Source of the DNA: Gammaproteobacteria bacterium
Lineage (GTDB): Bacteria; Pseudomonadota; Gammaproteobacteria; Pseudomonadales; Pseudohongiellaceae
NCBI GenBank assembly: GCA_030831165.1
Contig: JAURLP010000018.1
Span: 1-64,000 of the forward strand
DNA: 64,000 bases
Reading direction: 5' to 3'
This document shows, one piece after another, positions 1 to 9,991 of this stretch. The position numbers and the translations under genes are program-made. The notes beneath the pieces were generated by a model that worked only from the letters and a program-made list of their open reading frames with translations, had not been told where the DNA came from and did not search any database. How positions within the stretch are numbered: position 1 is the first letter of the stretch; the number at the start of each line of letters is the position of its first letter.

Positions 1-28
1 CAATTAACTTTTAATTTATATAAAAATA

Positions 29-104
29 TGGCGTCCCCTAGGGGTTTCGAACCCCTGTTGCCTGGATGAAAACCAGGTGTCCTAGGCCTCTAGACGAAGG
101 GGAC
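29..104 (-). tRNA. tRNA-Glu (anticodon TTC)
   Basis: A 76-nt cloverleaf reads on the minus strand with the 3' CCA encoded at 29-31. The 7-nt anticodon loop between the CCTGG/CCAGG arms carries TTC, and the T arm shows GGTTCGAAACC. It is the second tRNA of a two-tRNA unit behind tRNA-Ala and lies about 220 bp downstream of gltX, the synthetase that charges it. Confidence 0.96.
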
Positions 105-136
105 AAGGTTGTTGCAATAAAAAAATGAACTGTAGG

Positions 137-212
137 TGGTGGAGCCAAGGAGGATCGAACTCCTGACCTCAACGCTGCCAGCGTTGCGCTCTCCCAGCTG
201 AGCTATGGCCCC
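137..212 (-). tRNA. tRNA-Ala (anticodon GGC)
   Basis: A 76-nt cloverleaf on the minus strand begins GGGGCCATAGC and ends TGGCTCCACCA. The anticodon arm AACGC/GCGTT closes a loop CTGGCAG with anticodon GGC. CCA is encoded. It is first in a transcription unit with tRNA-Glu (32-nt spacer) and is preceded by a near-consensus promoter. Confidence 0.96.
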
Positions 213-280
213 GCTTTTTCACCCTACAAACAAACTAATTGTTGCAAGTATTTGCTGACCAGAAGTCAACAAAGACGCGC

Positions 281-309
281 ATTCTAGACAGCACCCAGCA
301 AGCTGTCAA
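281..309 (-). promoter_or_regulatory. sigma70-type promoter of the tRNA-Ala/tRNA-Glu operon
   Basis: On the minus strand TTGACA (304-309), a 17-nt spacer and TAGAAT (281-286) make a near-perfect sigma70 promoter, followed by a GC-rich discriminator GCGCG (276-280). GC-rich discriminators are known in stable-RNA promoters under stringent control. It sits about 70 nt upstream of tRNA-Ala. Confidence 0.8.
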
Positions 310-324
310 GGAATAAAGAGATTA

Positions 325-1827
325 TTAGGATTGCTCAGACTGATGCACTAAAGCTGAGTATTCTTTTTCAAGATTCTTTAATTGTTTTTTAGATACGCCA
401 CCTAAAATTTCAATTGCGTGCCTTAATCTAGCTCTGGTCATGTCCAGACCCAAAACAGCTATTGAATCAATTACGGAGGTTGAAACCGAACTTCCAGCTA
501 TGGCTATAAAAACCGGAAACAAAAAGTCGCGTATTTTAAAGCCTAAGGAATCAGCAAGTTGCATCAGGGTTTGTTCAATTCTATCTCGATGCCAGGCTTC
601 CAATTCTTCAATTCTCCAGGCGATGAATTGTAATACCCTTTTTGAATCATCTTGGCTCAATGTCTTATGTTCAAAGCTTTGAAGATCAATAGTTGGCATC
701 CCTGAAAAAAAGAATGACGCCAAAGGGGCTATGTCAGTAAAGCGCTCTACTCTTTGCTTGATTAAAGGTACGATGGCCTGCAGCATTTCGGGTTGAAAGG
801 CCCATTGTGAAAAACGCTGAGTAAACTCATCATCGGATAATATTTCTCGCAAATAGCGTCCGTTCAGCCAATCAAGCTTTTCAGTATCAAATACAGGTCC
901 ACCAAGTGAAACCCGGTTTATGTCGAAATGTTTAATCATATCCTCTAGAGAAAACATTTCCTGCTCATCCGGCATGGACCAGCCCATCATGCCCAGGTAG
1001 TTGCATAAGGCTTCAGGCAAATACCCCATACGCTGATAGTAGCCAATACTGGTAGGATTCTTGCGTTTGCTTAGCTTGCTTTTATCTGCATTACGCAATA
1101 ATGGCATATGGCATAACACCGGAGCTTCCCAGCCAAAATACTGATACAACAATAAATGCTTCGGTGCTGAGTTAATCCACTCTTCCCCACGGATAACATG
1201 AGTAATTTGCATTAAATGATCATCAACAACATTTGCCAGATGATAAGTAGGCAAACCATCAGACTTCATTAGGACTTGCATATCAACTTGCTGCCACTCA
1301 ATGCTGACATCATCACGCAACATGTCTTTTACGATGCAGCATCCTTCAGAAGGAATTTTCATGCGGATAACATGGGGAATGTTTTTATTCAGATTTTCAG
1401 CAATTTCCCCTTCGCTAAGCAGCAAGCAATGCCCATCATAACCCAGTGGTTTTTTATCAATCATTTGCTGCTTGCGTAATTCAGTTAAACGCTCCTCACT
1501 ACAAAAACAATGGAAGGCATGACCCTCTTTTACAAGTCGTCTGACATGCTCTGCGTAAATATCACTGCGCTCGCTCTGGCGATAAGGCCCAAAATCACCT
1601 CCTTTATCCGGACCTTCATCCCAGATAAGACCTAGCCAGCTGAGTGCTTTTAATATGTCATCTTCAGATTTTTTGCTACTACGCACCTGGTCGGTATCTT
1701 CAATCCGTAAAATAAATTTACCATTGTGTTGGCGAGCAAAACACAGATTGAAGAGTGCTATATAAGCGGTGCCTACATGAGGGTCGCCCGTGGGGGAAGG
1801 CGCAATTCGGGTTCTGACTTCAGACAT
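325..1827 (-). CDS. gltX: glutamate--tRNA ligase
   Basis: This 500-residue class I aminoacyl-tRNA synthetase charges tRNA-Glu with glutamate in the cytoplasm. The N-terminus carries the signature [11 protein letters not shown] (residues 10-20), in which HVGT replaces the HIGH motif as in many gammaproteobacterial GltX proteins. The KMSKS-equivalent is KLSKR (251-255). The C-terminal half is the helical anticodon-binding part. Length and start ([12 protein letters not shown]) match the family. It lies on the same strand as the tRNA-Glu gene downstream, which however has its own promoter. Confidence 0.97.
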   Translation of the reverse strand: MSEVRTRIAPSPTGDPHVGTAYIALFNLCFARQHNGKFILRIEDTDQVRSSKKSEDDILKALSWLGLIWDEGPDKGGDFGPYRQSERSDIYAEHVRRLVKEGHAFHCFCSEERLTELRKQQMIDKKPLGYDGHCLLLSEGEIAENLNKNIPHVIRMKIPSEGCCIVKDMLRDDVSIEWQQVDMQVLMKSDGLPTYHLANVVDDHLMQITHVIRGEEWINSAPKHLLLYQYFGWEAPVLCHMPLLRNADKSKLSKRKNPTSIGYYQRMGYLPEALCNYLGMMGWSMPDEQEMFSLEDMIKHFDINRVSLGGPVFDTEKLDWLNGRYLREILSDDEFTQRFSQWAFQPEMLQAIVPLIKQRVERFTDIAPLASFFFSGMPTIDLQSFEHKTLSQDDSKRVLQFIAWRIEELEAWHRDRIEQTLMQLADSLGFKIRDFLFPVFIAIAGSSVSTSVIDSIAVLGLDMTRARLRHAIEILGGVSKKQLKNLEKEYSALVHQSEQS

Positions 1828-1874
1828 TTTTTTCCTGTTTAACTAGCTTGCTTGGTGCTAAAAGCACAGCATTA

Positions 1875-1901
1875 TACTTGAAATACTTGAAATACTTGAA
1901 G
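1875..1901. repeat. three tandem copies of a 9-mer
   Basis: TACTTGAAA occurs at 1875-1883 and 1884-1892, and TACTTGAAG at 1893-1901, in the gap between the GNAT stop and the gltX start. There is no evident function; it is upstream of gltX on its coding strand. Confidence 0.8.
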
Positions 1902-1957
1902 ATGGATTCTAATGACTTATAGTTTGAAACGACTTAGGATCAATTTCGGTCATAATT

Positions 1958-2428
1958 TTAACTAGCAAAATTTTTCAGCTCATCGCCCGTCAAGCGATAA
2001 ACGGTCCATTCATCTTGGGGTGTTGCGCCAAGTGATTTATAGAAGTCTATTGCCGGTGTATTCCAGTCAAGCACTGACCACTCCACTCTACCGCAATTGT
2101 TTGTCACCGCGATATTGGCTATTCTCTTTAATAAGGCTTTGCCTATACCATTATGCCTGTAATCTGGTGAGACATAGATGTCCTCCAGATAAATACCGTT
2201 TTTGCCAAGCCAGGTGGAATAATTGTAAAAATAAACGGCATAGGCAACTGCCTTGCTATCAACTTCTGCAATCAAGGCTGATGTTTTTGAATCAACTCCA
2301 AACATGGTTTCGCGAATCTCTTCTACCGTAGTCAGCACCTCATGTTCAGCTTTTTCGTAGATTGCCAGCTCAATAATTAAAGCGAAAATTATTTCGGCAT
2401 CCTCGGCTCTTGCTTTGCGAATATTCAT
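1958..2428 (-). CDS. GNAT-family N-acetyltransferase
   Basis: This 156-residue protein is a single GNAT domain that would transfer an acetyl group from acetyl-CoA to an unknown amine. The acetyl-CoA loop is visible as VSPDYRHNGIGKALL (around residues 107-121, R/Q-x-x-G-x-G/A type), preceded by the strand LEDIYV and followed by helix and NTPAIDFYKSLGA, the usual motif B region. It resembles the diamine-acetyltransferase-like subgroup (LEDIYVSPDYR), but the substrate cannot be assigned. It is on the same strand as gltX, 130 bp upstream of it. Confidence 0.88.
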   Translation of the reverse strand: MNIRKARAEDAEIIFALIIELAIYEKAEHEVLTTVEEIRETMFGVDSKTSALIAEVDSKAVAYAVYFYNYSTWLGKNGIYLEDIYVSPDYRHNGIGKALLKRIANIAVTNNCGRVEWSVLDWNTPAIDFYKSLGATPQDEWTVYRLTGDELKNFAS

Positions 2429-2766
2429 GAAAATTATGCTCTATAATGCTCGGAAATTTGTATTTTACACACTTTCGGGTTTAATTTAAGGTCAATAATA
2501 TACTTTATATATTTATTATATCTAATTGATATTAATGATTTTATTATATAAAAAATCTGATCTGCAAAAAGAGAATCTATATAAAGGCGAGCATGCGTTC
2601 TTATCAAAGCAATATAACTATTTGTTAGCCACCTAAATACAAAACAATGGAATTAGTTTGATAATGAGAATGATCAAAGACATTTTGTATTGAAGCAGGT
2701 ATCTTTGTTTATAGTTTGATATTTGAAATATCCAGAACAATGCCACTGTAATTTAGAGACCAAGAC
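2429..2766. other. AT-rich 338-bp divergent intergenic region
   Basis: No ORF is supported here. The region separates the GNAT gene (minus) from gdh (plus) and must hold both promoters. It contains a 9-bp inverted repeat AATACAAAA (2636-2644) / TTTTGTATT (2683-2691), and between the arms lies a run of hexamers GATAAT-GAGAAT-GATCAA (2660-2677) that loosely resembles a Fur box. Confidence 0.6.
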
Positions 2767-4062
2767 ATGACTACTGAAAATGTACAGGATGAACTCACGA
2801 TCCCTGAAGCGGAATGGAATTCTTCTATGTTTAACCTTGCCCAACAGCAGTTCCTGGGCGCATCAAAACTAATGGGGCTTGATGAAAATATACGTAATCG
2901 CCTTTTATTTCCTCAACGGGCACAGATCGCCAGCTTTCCCTGCCGGAAAGACAAATATTCAGAAGTTGAAACTGTTTTTGGATACCGTGTCCAACATGTC
3001 CTGACAATGGGTCCTACCAAGGGCGGCATTCGTTATCACGAAGACGTCAATTTGGGCGAAGTCTCTGCACTCGCCATGTGGATGACCTGGAAATGCGCAT
3101 TGATGCATCTACCTTTTGGTGGCGCCAAGGGTGGCGTCAGAATAAATCCTGCAGAGTTTTCCAGATCCGAGTTGCAACGCCTGACACGACGTTACACCAT
3201 GGAATTCGTTAACATGATTGGTCCTGATAAAGATATTCCTGCACCGGATATGGGTACCAATGCACAGGTTATGGCATGGATTATGGACACTTACAGTCAG
3301 CAAGTTGGGTATACCGCACCTGAAATTGTCACTGGCAAACCGATTGTATTGGGAGGATGCAAAGGCCGAGAAGAAGCCACCGGCCGTGGTCTTGTTTATT
3401 TAATTCAAGAGGCTGCATTACATATCGGCATCGATCTTAAAAATGCGACCGCAGTTATTCAGGGCTTCGGTAATGTTGGCAGGAATGCAGCAACTTTTCT
3501 CGAACAACTCGGGGTGAAGATTATTGGCATCAGTGATGTGAGTTGTGGTTTATATAGTGAGAAAGGTCTGGCTCTAAGTGCCATTGATGATCATCTACAG
3601 AAAAATGGAACGCTTGTTGGATATAAAGATGCAAGCCAGATCAGTAATAACGAGTTGCTGGAACTTGAATGCGATATTCTCGCGCCTTGCGCATTGCAAA
3701 ATCAGATCACCGATCAGAACGCACCTTATTTGAAATGTAAAATGCTGGCCGAAGGCGCTAACGGCCCTACCTCTCTCGAAGCCGACAAAATTCTTTGGGA
3801 CAGAGGTGTTTTTGTGCTGCCTGACATTCTGGGGAATGCTGGCGGTGTGACAGTCTCATATTTTGAATGGGTCCAGAACACCCAAGAGTTTGCATGGACC
3901 CTAGAAGTCGTTAACGAACGCTTGCATCATATTATGGTTGAAGCTTTCCAGCGTACACTAATGCGAAGCCAGCGAGATAATGTGGATATGCGCACTGCCG
4001 CTTTGCTAGAGGGAATTGCTCGTGTCGCAGAAGCAAAACTACTCAGGGGCGTCTTCCCTTGA
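2767..4062 (+). CDS. gdhA: Glu/Leu/Phe/Val-type dehydrogenase, probably glutamate dehydrogenase
   Basis: This 431-residue cytoplasmic enzyme should interconvert glutamate with 2-oxoglutarate and ammonia. The substrate domain shows MGPTKGGIRYH and PFGGAKGGVR with catalytic Lys121, followed by GPDKDIPAPDMGT. The Rossmann domain begins with IQGFGNVG (231-238), and EGANGPTSLEAD lies near the C-terminus. The short length and overall pattern fit the hexameric NAD-linked RocG/GudB/GDH subgroup rather than the 450-residue NADP GdhA, so the symbol is tentative. The preceding ribosome-binding site is weak (GAGACC). It is transcribed alone and divergent from the GNAT gene. Confidence 0.92.
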   Translation: MTTENVQDELTIPEAEWNSSMFNLAQQQFLGASKLMGLDENIRNRLLFPQRAQIASFPCRKDKYSEVETVFGYRVQHVLTMGPTKGGIRYHEDVNLGEVSALAMWMTWKCALMHLPFGGAKGGVRINPAEFSRSELQRLTRRYTMEFVNMIGPDKDIPAPDMGTNAQVMAWIMDTYSQQVGYTAPEIVTGKPIVLGGCKGREEATGRGLVYLIQEAALHIGIDLKNATAVIQGFGNVGRNAATFLEQLGVKIIGISDVSCGLYSEKGLALSAIDDHLQKNGTLVGYKDASQISNNELLELECDILAPCALQNQITDQNAPYLKCKMLAEGANGPTSLEADKILWDRGVFVLPDILGNAGGVTVSYFEWVQNTQEFAWTLEVVNERLHHIMVEAFQRTLMRSQRDNVDMRTAALLEGIARVAEAKLLRGVFP

Positions 4063-4070
4063 TATAAAAA

Positions 4071-4100
4071 TTGAATACCAAAGCAATCCTTATGTATATA
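4071..4100 (+). promoter_or_regulatory. possible promoter of the 47-residue small ORF
   Basis: TTGAAT (4071-4076) and TATATA (4095-4100) are separated by 18 nt, about 55 nt upstream of the small ORF start. The match is moderate and the region is AT-rich, so chance is possible. Confidence 0.3.
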
Positions 4101-4156
4101 CTAAAACTATCACTTGTGTTAGGATGCGTAGCCTGAAATAAATTCGGAGGTTACCT

Positions 4157-4300
4157 ATGCCAAATTCTAACTGGGAAACCAGCTTGATTACCAAAACAAT
4201 AAATAAGGTTTTAAGCAATAAGACAGAGCATTCTGCTCGCCGCAAAAGCCTTAAACGACAGAATAAATTAGATAACGTGAAGACTGTTAAGACTCACTAA
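4157..4300 (+). CDS. small basic hypothetical protein (47 aa)
   Basis: An ATG at 4157 is preceded by GGAGG (4146-4150) with a 6-nt spacer, a textbook ribosome-binding site, and the frame runs 47 codons to TAA at 4298. The product begins MPNSNWETSLITKTINKVLS and is lysine/arginine-rich (HSARRKSLKRQNK near residue 25-37), with no signal peptide or membrane segment. I do not recognise the family. A possible promoter lies upstream and a perfect 10-bp inverted repeat downstream, so it looks like an independent short transcript. A nucleic-acid-binding role would fit its charge, but that is only inference. Confidence 0.65.
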   Translation: MPNSNWETSLITKTINKVLSNKTEHSARRKSLKRQNKLDNVKTVKTH

Positions 4301-4331
4301 GTATGATCATTTTAACCTGATGCACATCAAA

Positions 4332-4368
4332 TCCACCAAGCTCTAAATCTCAAATGGCGCTTGGTGGA
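4332..4368 (+). terminator. perfect 10-bp hairpin after the small ORF
   Basis: TCCACCAAGC (4332-4341) pairs exactly with GCTTGGTGGA (4359-4368) around a 17-nt loop. It ends the small-ORF unit but lacks a real U tract (CTTTCTG follows) and the loop is long, so it may be a transcript-end stabiliser or a protein site rather than an intrinsic terminator. Confidence 0.4.
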
Positions 4369-4475
4369 CTTTCTGAACAGCTGACCCCAGACAAGACGAC
4401 AGAAAAAGATAAGACACATAAAGAAATGTTTGAAGTGCTGCTGCGCTGAATAAGACAAGATCCAACAAATAACTA

Positions 4476-5048
4476 TCAATTAGTTTTTAGCTTATCCCTT
4501 AACATACCAATCACTTTCCCATTGGTGACAACCTCATAATAAGGCTCTGCATTTTCGCCTCCTCTGATAATAGAGTTGTCTTTCCATATACCAACGCGAC
4601 CTTCCCTGATAACGATATCATGCCGATAGCCTTCTATATCTTTGTATAATCCGTAATACAAATGCTCCTTGTGATCATCAAATGTTGCACTTATTTTTCG
4701 TAATTTAACTTCCTTTTCCAATTTTGCAAACGCGGCATTCTCCAATAAAATACCATTTACATTGTAACGAATCTTCTCCTGACCTTTTTCCCCTTTATCT
4801 CTATCTTCTTCTGCATAGGCAAGCACATCCACACTAAATATTTTATTTTGCATTTGTTCTCGCAATTTCCATGAACAGGAAGATAAACGATCTGCCAATC
4901 CAATCGCTGAAGAAATCATAATCGGTTGCTCCCCCTCAAAAAGAAAACGTGGCGCTTCACCAGCGAAACAAATACCAATTCCCAATTCCAGATTTGGCAG
5001 TTCTGCCTTTTTCGCAAACTGATTATTGTTATGGATAATTCTGAGCAT
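4476..5048 (-). CDS. cyclase-gene fragment 3: end of cyclase domain and C-terminal region
   Basis: This 190-codon frame starts at an internal Met that is not a true start: the coding similarity continues upstream of it in the same frame to the C8 tract. It holds the late part of the cyclase domain (LGIGICFAGEAPRFLFEGE and SSAIGLADRLSSCSW) and a C-terminal region of about 110 residues of unknown role, ending in a normal stop. See the entry for the joined gene at 4476-6765. Confidence 0.6.
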   Translation of the reverse strand: MLRIIHNNNQFAKKAELPNLELGIGICFAGEAPRFLFEGEQPIMISSAIGLADRLSSCSWKLREQMQNKIFSVDVLAYAEEDRDKGEKGQEKIRYNVNGILLENAAFAKLEKEVKLRKISATFDDHKEHLYYGLYKDIEGYRHDIVIREGRVGIWKDNSIIRGGENAEPYYEVVTNGKVIGMLRDKLKTN

Positions 5049-5056
5049 TGACCTCG

Positions 5057-5638
5057 CTAAACCACAAGCATTTGCAACAGAGAACCAATGCTGGGGGGGG
5101 TATGCTGATATTCAAGAAAACTTAATATAACTGCGTCACCTTCAATAAAAACCTTGCCTGCGCCATAACGTGGAATTATTTCATTAATAGGGTTAAAGAA
5201 ATGCAAACTAAAATAAGATGCTGGATTCAGGCCGTTTTTTTCTAGCATTTCTGTAACGACGGTTGAACCTCTTACATCCGCCTTCATAATTGTATGATGG
5301 ACAATTTTGGCTTCATCTTCCTCAACCTCATTCGCACAGGGTATTTGAAACAAGGTCCTTGCCTGTTTCGACAATTCAATATCACTTTCATCAGTCAAAA
5401 TAGACATACGATTAAAAATACGGTGTGCAAATCGTGTATATTTTAAATGCAGCCTGAATCGAGAAATATCTGCAAGAATATTCACCAGACTATCATTTAA
5501 ATTCTTGCTGATAGCCAGGGAAATTTCTTTTATTGAGTTTTTCAGAACCGCTTCTTCTTCATCATTTATAGCTCTACCACCTAAAGCAGAATCCTGAAGT
5601 CGCTTAAGTGTGCATTCGCCTGCCAGATATTGACACAA
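5057..5638 (-). CDS. cyclase-gene fragment 2: first half of cyclase domain
   Basis: The frame is open from the A7 tract near 5686; the Met at 5638 is simply the first in it. It carries the start of the cyclase domain: the metal-binding Asp in MKADVRGST, the helix NPASYFSLHFFNPINEII and the second Asp in YGAGKVFIEGDAVILS. It runs out of frame after the C8 tract, adding about a dozen non-homologous residues before TAG. Alone it would be an incomplete catalytic domain. Confidence 0.6.
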   Translation of the reverse strand: MCQYLAGECTLKRLQDSALGGRAINDEEEAVLKNSIKEISLAISKNLNDSLVNILADISRFRLHLKYTRFAHRIFNRMSILTDESDIELSKQARTLFQIPCANEVEEDEAKIVHHTIMKADVRGSTVVTEMLEKNGLNPASYFSLHFFNPINEIIPRYGAGKVFIEGDAVILSFLEYQHTPPSIGSLLQMLVV

Positions 5639-6765
5639 GAGTTTTGGATCCAGTTCTTCGTTAAAGACCGTTCCCCATATTTTTTTGCCTCATAGGAAGC
5701 CAAAAAGTGTTTTAAATACTTTTTCTTTTTAAATAAACGTGCCAGCAGTTTAAGAAATTTTTCAAGTCTTTTAATTTGCCCTTTATAAGCTCTGACTGCC
5801 CTAGCATCATACTTTTGTTTTATATCTGAAATATTTTCACGCAGAGAATCAATATCAAATAAAGTTTTTATTCTGTGGGGGGAATCAAACCAGCAAAAAT
5901 CTTCTATCACTTGCTCTCTCATATTGATGGCGGGCCCTAAATAATATTGAATGGCACGTAAGCCTCTCAAATCATCATAAACCTCTAATCCATCTTTTAC
6001 ATTTTCGGCATTAACTTTTAAATTCCTGGTTTCTAGTTCTGGTAATTCTTTTTGCAGCAACTCTTCAACAGATGAATTGACAACCGGAAATTCACTTTCC
6101 TCCAGATCCCCTCCCCAATTTATATAGTGCTCAATCAAAAACTGAGCTGAATTTAAATCTCGATTCAACATCAGGACGTTAGATAAAAAATCCTGATAAT
6201 CAATTTCGCTAGCCCCAAGGTACTGTTCCCGAATCACTCTTAGCTGTCGATATTCTACACGGTGCAAATGTTCGAATATTTGTTTCTTAACGCGATACAC
6301 AATTGAGTTGTAGTGCTTGCTCATCAAGGCAATTTGATGTTGAACCTTCAACACATGCATTGAACCCTGATTACGTAAATCTGCAGCTTGCTTCTTGGTA
6401 GCGGTTATTTCTGAATTAAGTGCGGCAGTAACAGAATCCAGAATAAATTTTGGAATCGCAAATTGCAGGAAGCAAACTTGTTCAGCTGATAAATCTGTTT
6501 TTACACGATGGATAAGCACCGTCATCATATCCAGATAACTTTTACACAAAGGTGAAAATGCCTTATCAGCATCACCTTTATATTGTTTCTGGTCGGTTTC
6601 TCGCCGAATCAATTCAGTAATAAGTATTTTTAAATCTGAGCTAAAACGCTTACTTAACCTGACATCAACATGATAGTTATCAATGCCCTTATTTAAACTG
6701 GATATATCCAGTTTCCAGGCTTGCGGCTCTGTTACATCATTAAAAATATTTTCTGACATACGCAT
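5581..6765 (-). CDS. cyclase-gene fragment 1: N-terminal helical region
   Basis: This 394-codon frame contains the natural start (ATG at 6765 or the second Met at 6759) and a long, mostly helical, charged region without signal peptide or membrane span. The last about 37 residues after EAKK are out of frame because of the A7 tract. The last 58 nt overlap fragment 2 in another frame. I do not recognise the N-terminal domain; it is presumably sensory or regulatory for the attached cyclase. Confidence 0.6.
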   Translation of the reverse strand: MRMSENIFNDVTEPQAWKLDISSLNKGIDNYHVDVRLSKRFSSDLKILITELIRRETDQKQYKGDADKAFSPLCKSYLDMMTVLIHRVKTDLSAEQVCFLQFAIPKFILDSVTAALNSEITATKKQAADLRNQGSMHVLKVQHQIALMSKHYNSIVYRVKKQIFEHLHRVEYRQLRVIREQYLGASEIDYQDFLSNVLMLNRDLNSAQFLIEHYINWGGDLEESEFPVVNSSVEELLQKELPELETRNLKVNAENVKDGLEVYDDLRGLRAIQYYLGPAINMREQVIEDFCWFDSPHRIKTLFDIDSLRENISDIKQKYDARAVRAYKGQIKRLEKFLKLLARLFKKKKYLKHFLASYEAKKYGERSLTKNWIQNSCVNIWQANAHLSDFRILL

Positions 6766-6884
6766 GCTTCGTTAACAATTTACAAGGGTATTACAACGGC
6801 AGCGTAAAGATAAAGCAAGACTTACCCAGATAATGCCCCATAGTTCTCATTTCTGAGTTTGCATCTACACCCAGGTTCATTAAT

Positions 6885-8263
6885 TTATGCCCAGGCTAAT
6901 TTAGCATGCAGATCAACAACTTCACCCACAATTATCAGCGTTGGCGCCTGTACATTCTTTACCTTGATGATCTCAGGCAAAGTGCCCAAAGTCCCAATAT
7001 AAATTTGCTGATTAGGGGTGGTTCCCTGCTGGATTAACGCAACAGGGGTCGTGCTTGCTCTGCCATGCTTAATCAATTGCTCACAAATTAATGCCAAACT
7101 AATCAACCCCATGTAGATGACAACGGTCTGATCTTTCTGCACTAGGCTGTTCCAATTCAAATCACACTGATTATTCTTCATATGTCCTGTTACAAATATA
7201 ACTGACTGAGCATAATCACGATGAGTTAGTGGAATTCCCGCATAAGATGAACAACCGGAGGCAGCCGTTATACCAGGCACTACCTGAAAAGGGATTTTAG
7301 CCATTGCCAATTCCTCTATTTCCTCGCCTCCGCGACCAAAAATGAAGGGATCTCCACCTTTCAGCCTCAACACTTTTTTGCCGGATTTTGCCAGCTCAAC
7401 TAAAAGAGAGCTAATTTGCTCTTGCGGCATTGTATGGTTTTGTCGTTGCTTGCCAACATGAATCTTTTCAGCATCCTGCCTTGTCATATTTAGAATCGCA
7501 TCCGATACCAGGCGATCATAAAGCACAACATCCGCTTGTTGCATAAGACGTAAGGCCCTAAAGGTTAATAAATCAGGATCCCCAGGACCAGCACCCACCA
7601 GATACACTTCTCCCTGTGAAAACTCTTCTCCATTAAAGTTGCTAAGCATGGACTCAACTAAAGCGTCCGCTTGCTCAGTTTTCCCAGCCAAAAGTAATTC
7701 TGCCGCTGGCCCGTTAATCACCCTTTCCCAAAAACGCATACGCTCCGTGAAGGAAGCTATTTTGTGTTTTACACGTTCTCTAAATCCGCCTAAAAAGGAC
7801 GTTAACAAACCGTAACCAGAAGGAATAAGGGTTTCCAGTCGTGAACGCAATAAACGAGCAAGCACAGGCGAATTACCGCCGCTTGATACAGCTATCACCA
7901 GTGGCGAACGATCAACAATCGAAGGAAATATAAAAGAACATAGCGCAGGTTGATCAACCACATTAACAGGAATATTTTTATTGCCTGCATGTTCAGCTAT
8001 CTGCTGATTCAACGCCAGATCATTTGTTGCAGCGATAATTAATGTGACGGAATCAATATCACTGCTTTGATAGGGGCGACACAAAATTTCATGCTCATCG
8101 CTACCTAATAGCACTTCTAATTCAGAACATATTTTAGTTGCTACTAATTTTATTCTGGCTCCGGCGCGTAAAAGAAACTTTGCTTTACGTAAAGCTATTT
8201 GCCCCCCACCTACCAATAACACCTGCCGGTCTTGGACCTTATAAAATATAGGCAAATAATCCA

Positions 8264-8264
<1 letters not shown>
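6885..8264 (-). CDS. cysG: siroheme synthase (multifunctional CysG)
   Basis: This 459-residue trifunctional enzyme makes siroheme from uroporphyrinogen III for sulfite and nitrite reductases. The N-terminal half is the precorrin-2 dehydrogenase/ferrochelatase, with [18 protein letters not shown] (residues 15-32) as NAD-binding site. From about residue 217 comes the SAM-dependent uroporphyrinogen-III methyltransferase, with [16 protein letters not shown], the DVVLYDRLV strand and [15 protein letters not shown]. Length matches E. coli CysG. Its ATG shares one base with the serS stop (TAATG), so the two genes are translationally coupled. Confidence 0.96.
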
Positions 8265-9595
<1,331 letters not shown>

Positions 9596-9616
9596 TCACA
9601 CTTACAGAGCTTCCTA

Positions 9617-9991
9617 TCACATTATCAATCTTGTAGCGGCTATACCTAACCAGGCAGCGAATATACAGATCACAACGCTACTAATTATGTATATTAAAGC
9701 TAATGGTATTTGTCCTTGCTCAAGTAAACCTAGTGCGTCCAGGGAAAATGTTGAAAAAGTAGTGAAAGCACCAAGAAAACCGACATTAATTACATTACGC
9801 CATTCCAGACCAATCTCTCCTCTTTCCACCAGCAAAACAAAGGCAACGCCTATTAATAATGACCCCGCGACATTAACCAGCAAAGTGACGTATGGAAACT
9901 GACTCTCGGAAAACTTAGTCCAGGCATTATACATCCAGTATCGGGAAAGGGCGCCCAAGGCACCACCGAAGGCAACGGCTAAATAAGACAT
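9617..9991 (-). CDS. crcB: fluoride exporter CrcB/Fluc
   Basis: This 124-residue inner-membrane protein with four hydrophobic segments should act as a dual-topology fluoride channel. Family signatures are FGGALGALSRYW near the N-terminus, NVAGSLLIG in the second segment and NVGFLGAFTTFSTFSLD in the third, the last including the Na+/F- site region. ATG 9991 is preceded by GGAG at a 9-nt distance, whereas the longer frame would need TTG. I see no fluoride riboswitch in the 60 bp upstream. It lies between rarA and serS on the same strand. Confidence 0.93.
   Translation of the reverse strand: MSYLAVAFGGALGALSRYWMYNAWTKFSESQFPYVTLLVNVAGSLLIGVAFVLLVERGEIGLEWRNVINVGFLGAFTTFSTFSLDALGLLEQGQIPLALIYIISSVVICIFAAWLGIAATRLIM

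Larger units (their letters stand above)
4476..6765 (-). pseudogene. class III adenylate/guanylate cyclase-domain protein, split by two -1 frame breaks
   Basis: Three consecutive minus-strand frames join into one protein of about 763 residues if one base is gained at each of two homopolymers. The 5' frame runs to A7 (T7 on plus, 5680-5686) and the second to C8 (G8 on plus, 5093-5100). Joined across A7 the text reads YEAKKIWGTVFNEELDPKLL; joined across C8 it reads HWFSVANACGLARSM. The N-terminal about 360 residues are helical and unrecognised. The cyclase domain follows with first metal Asp in KADVRGST and second in FIEGDAVILS, then continues in the third frame. It is monocistronic. It may be a pseudogene, a phase-variable or recoded gene, or an assembly error. 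Confidence 0.75.
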
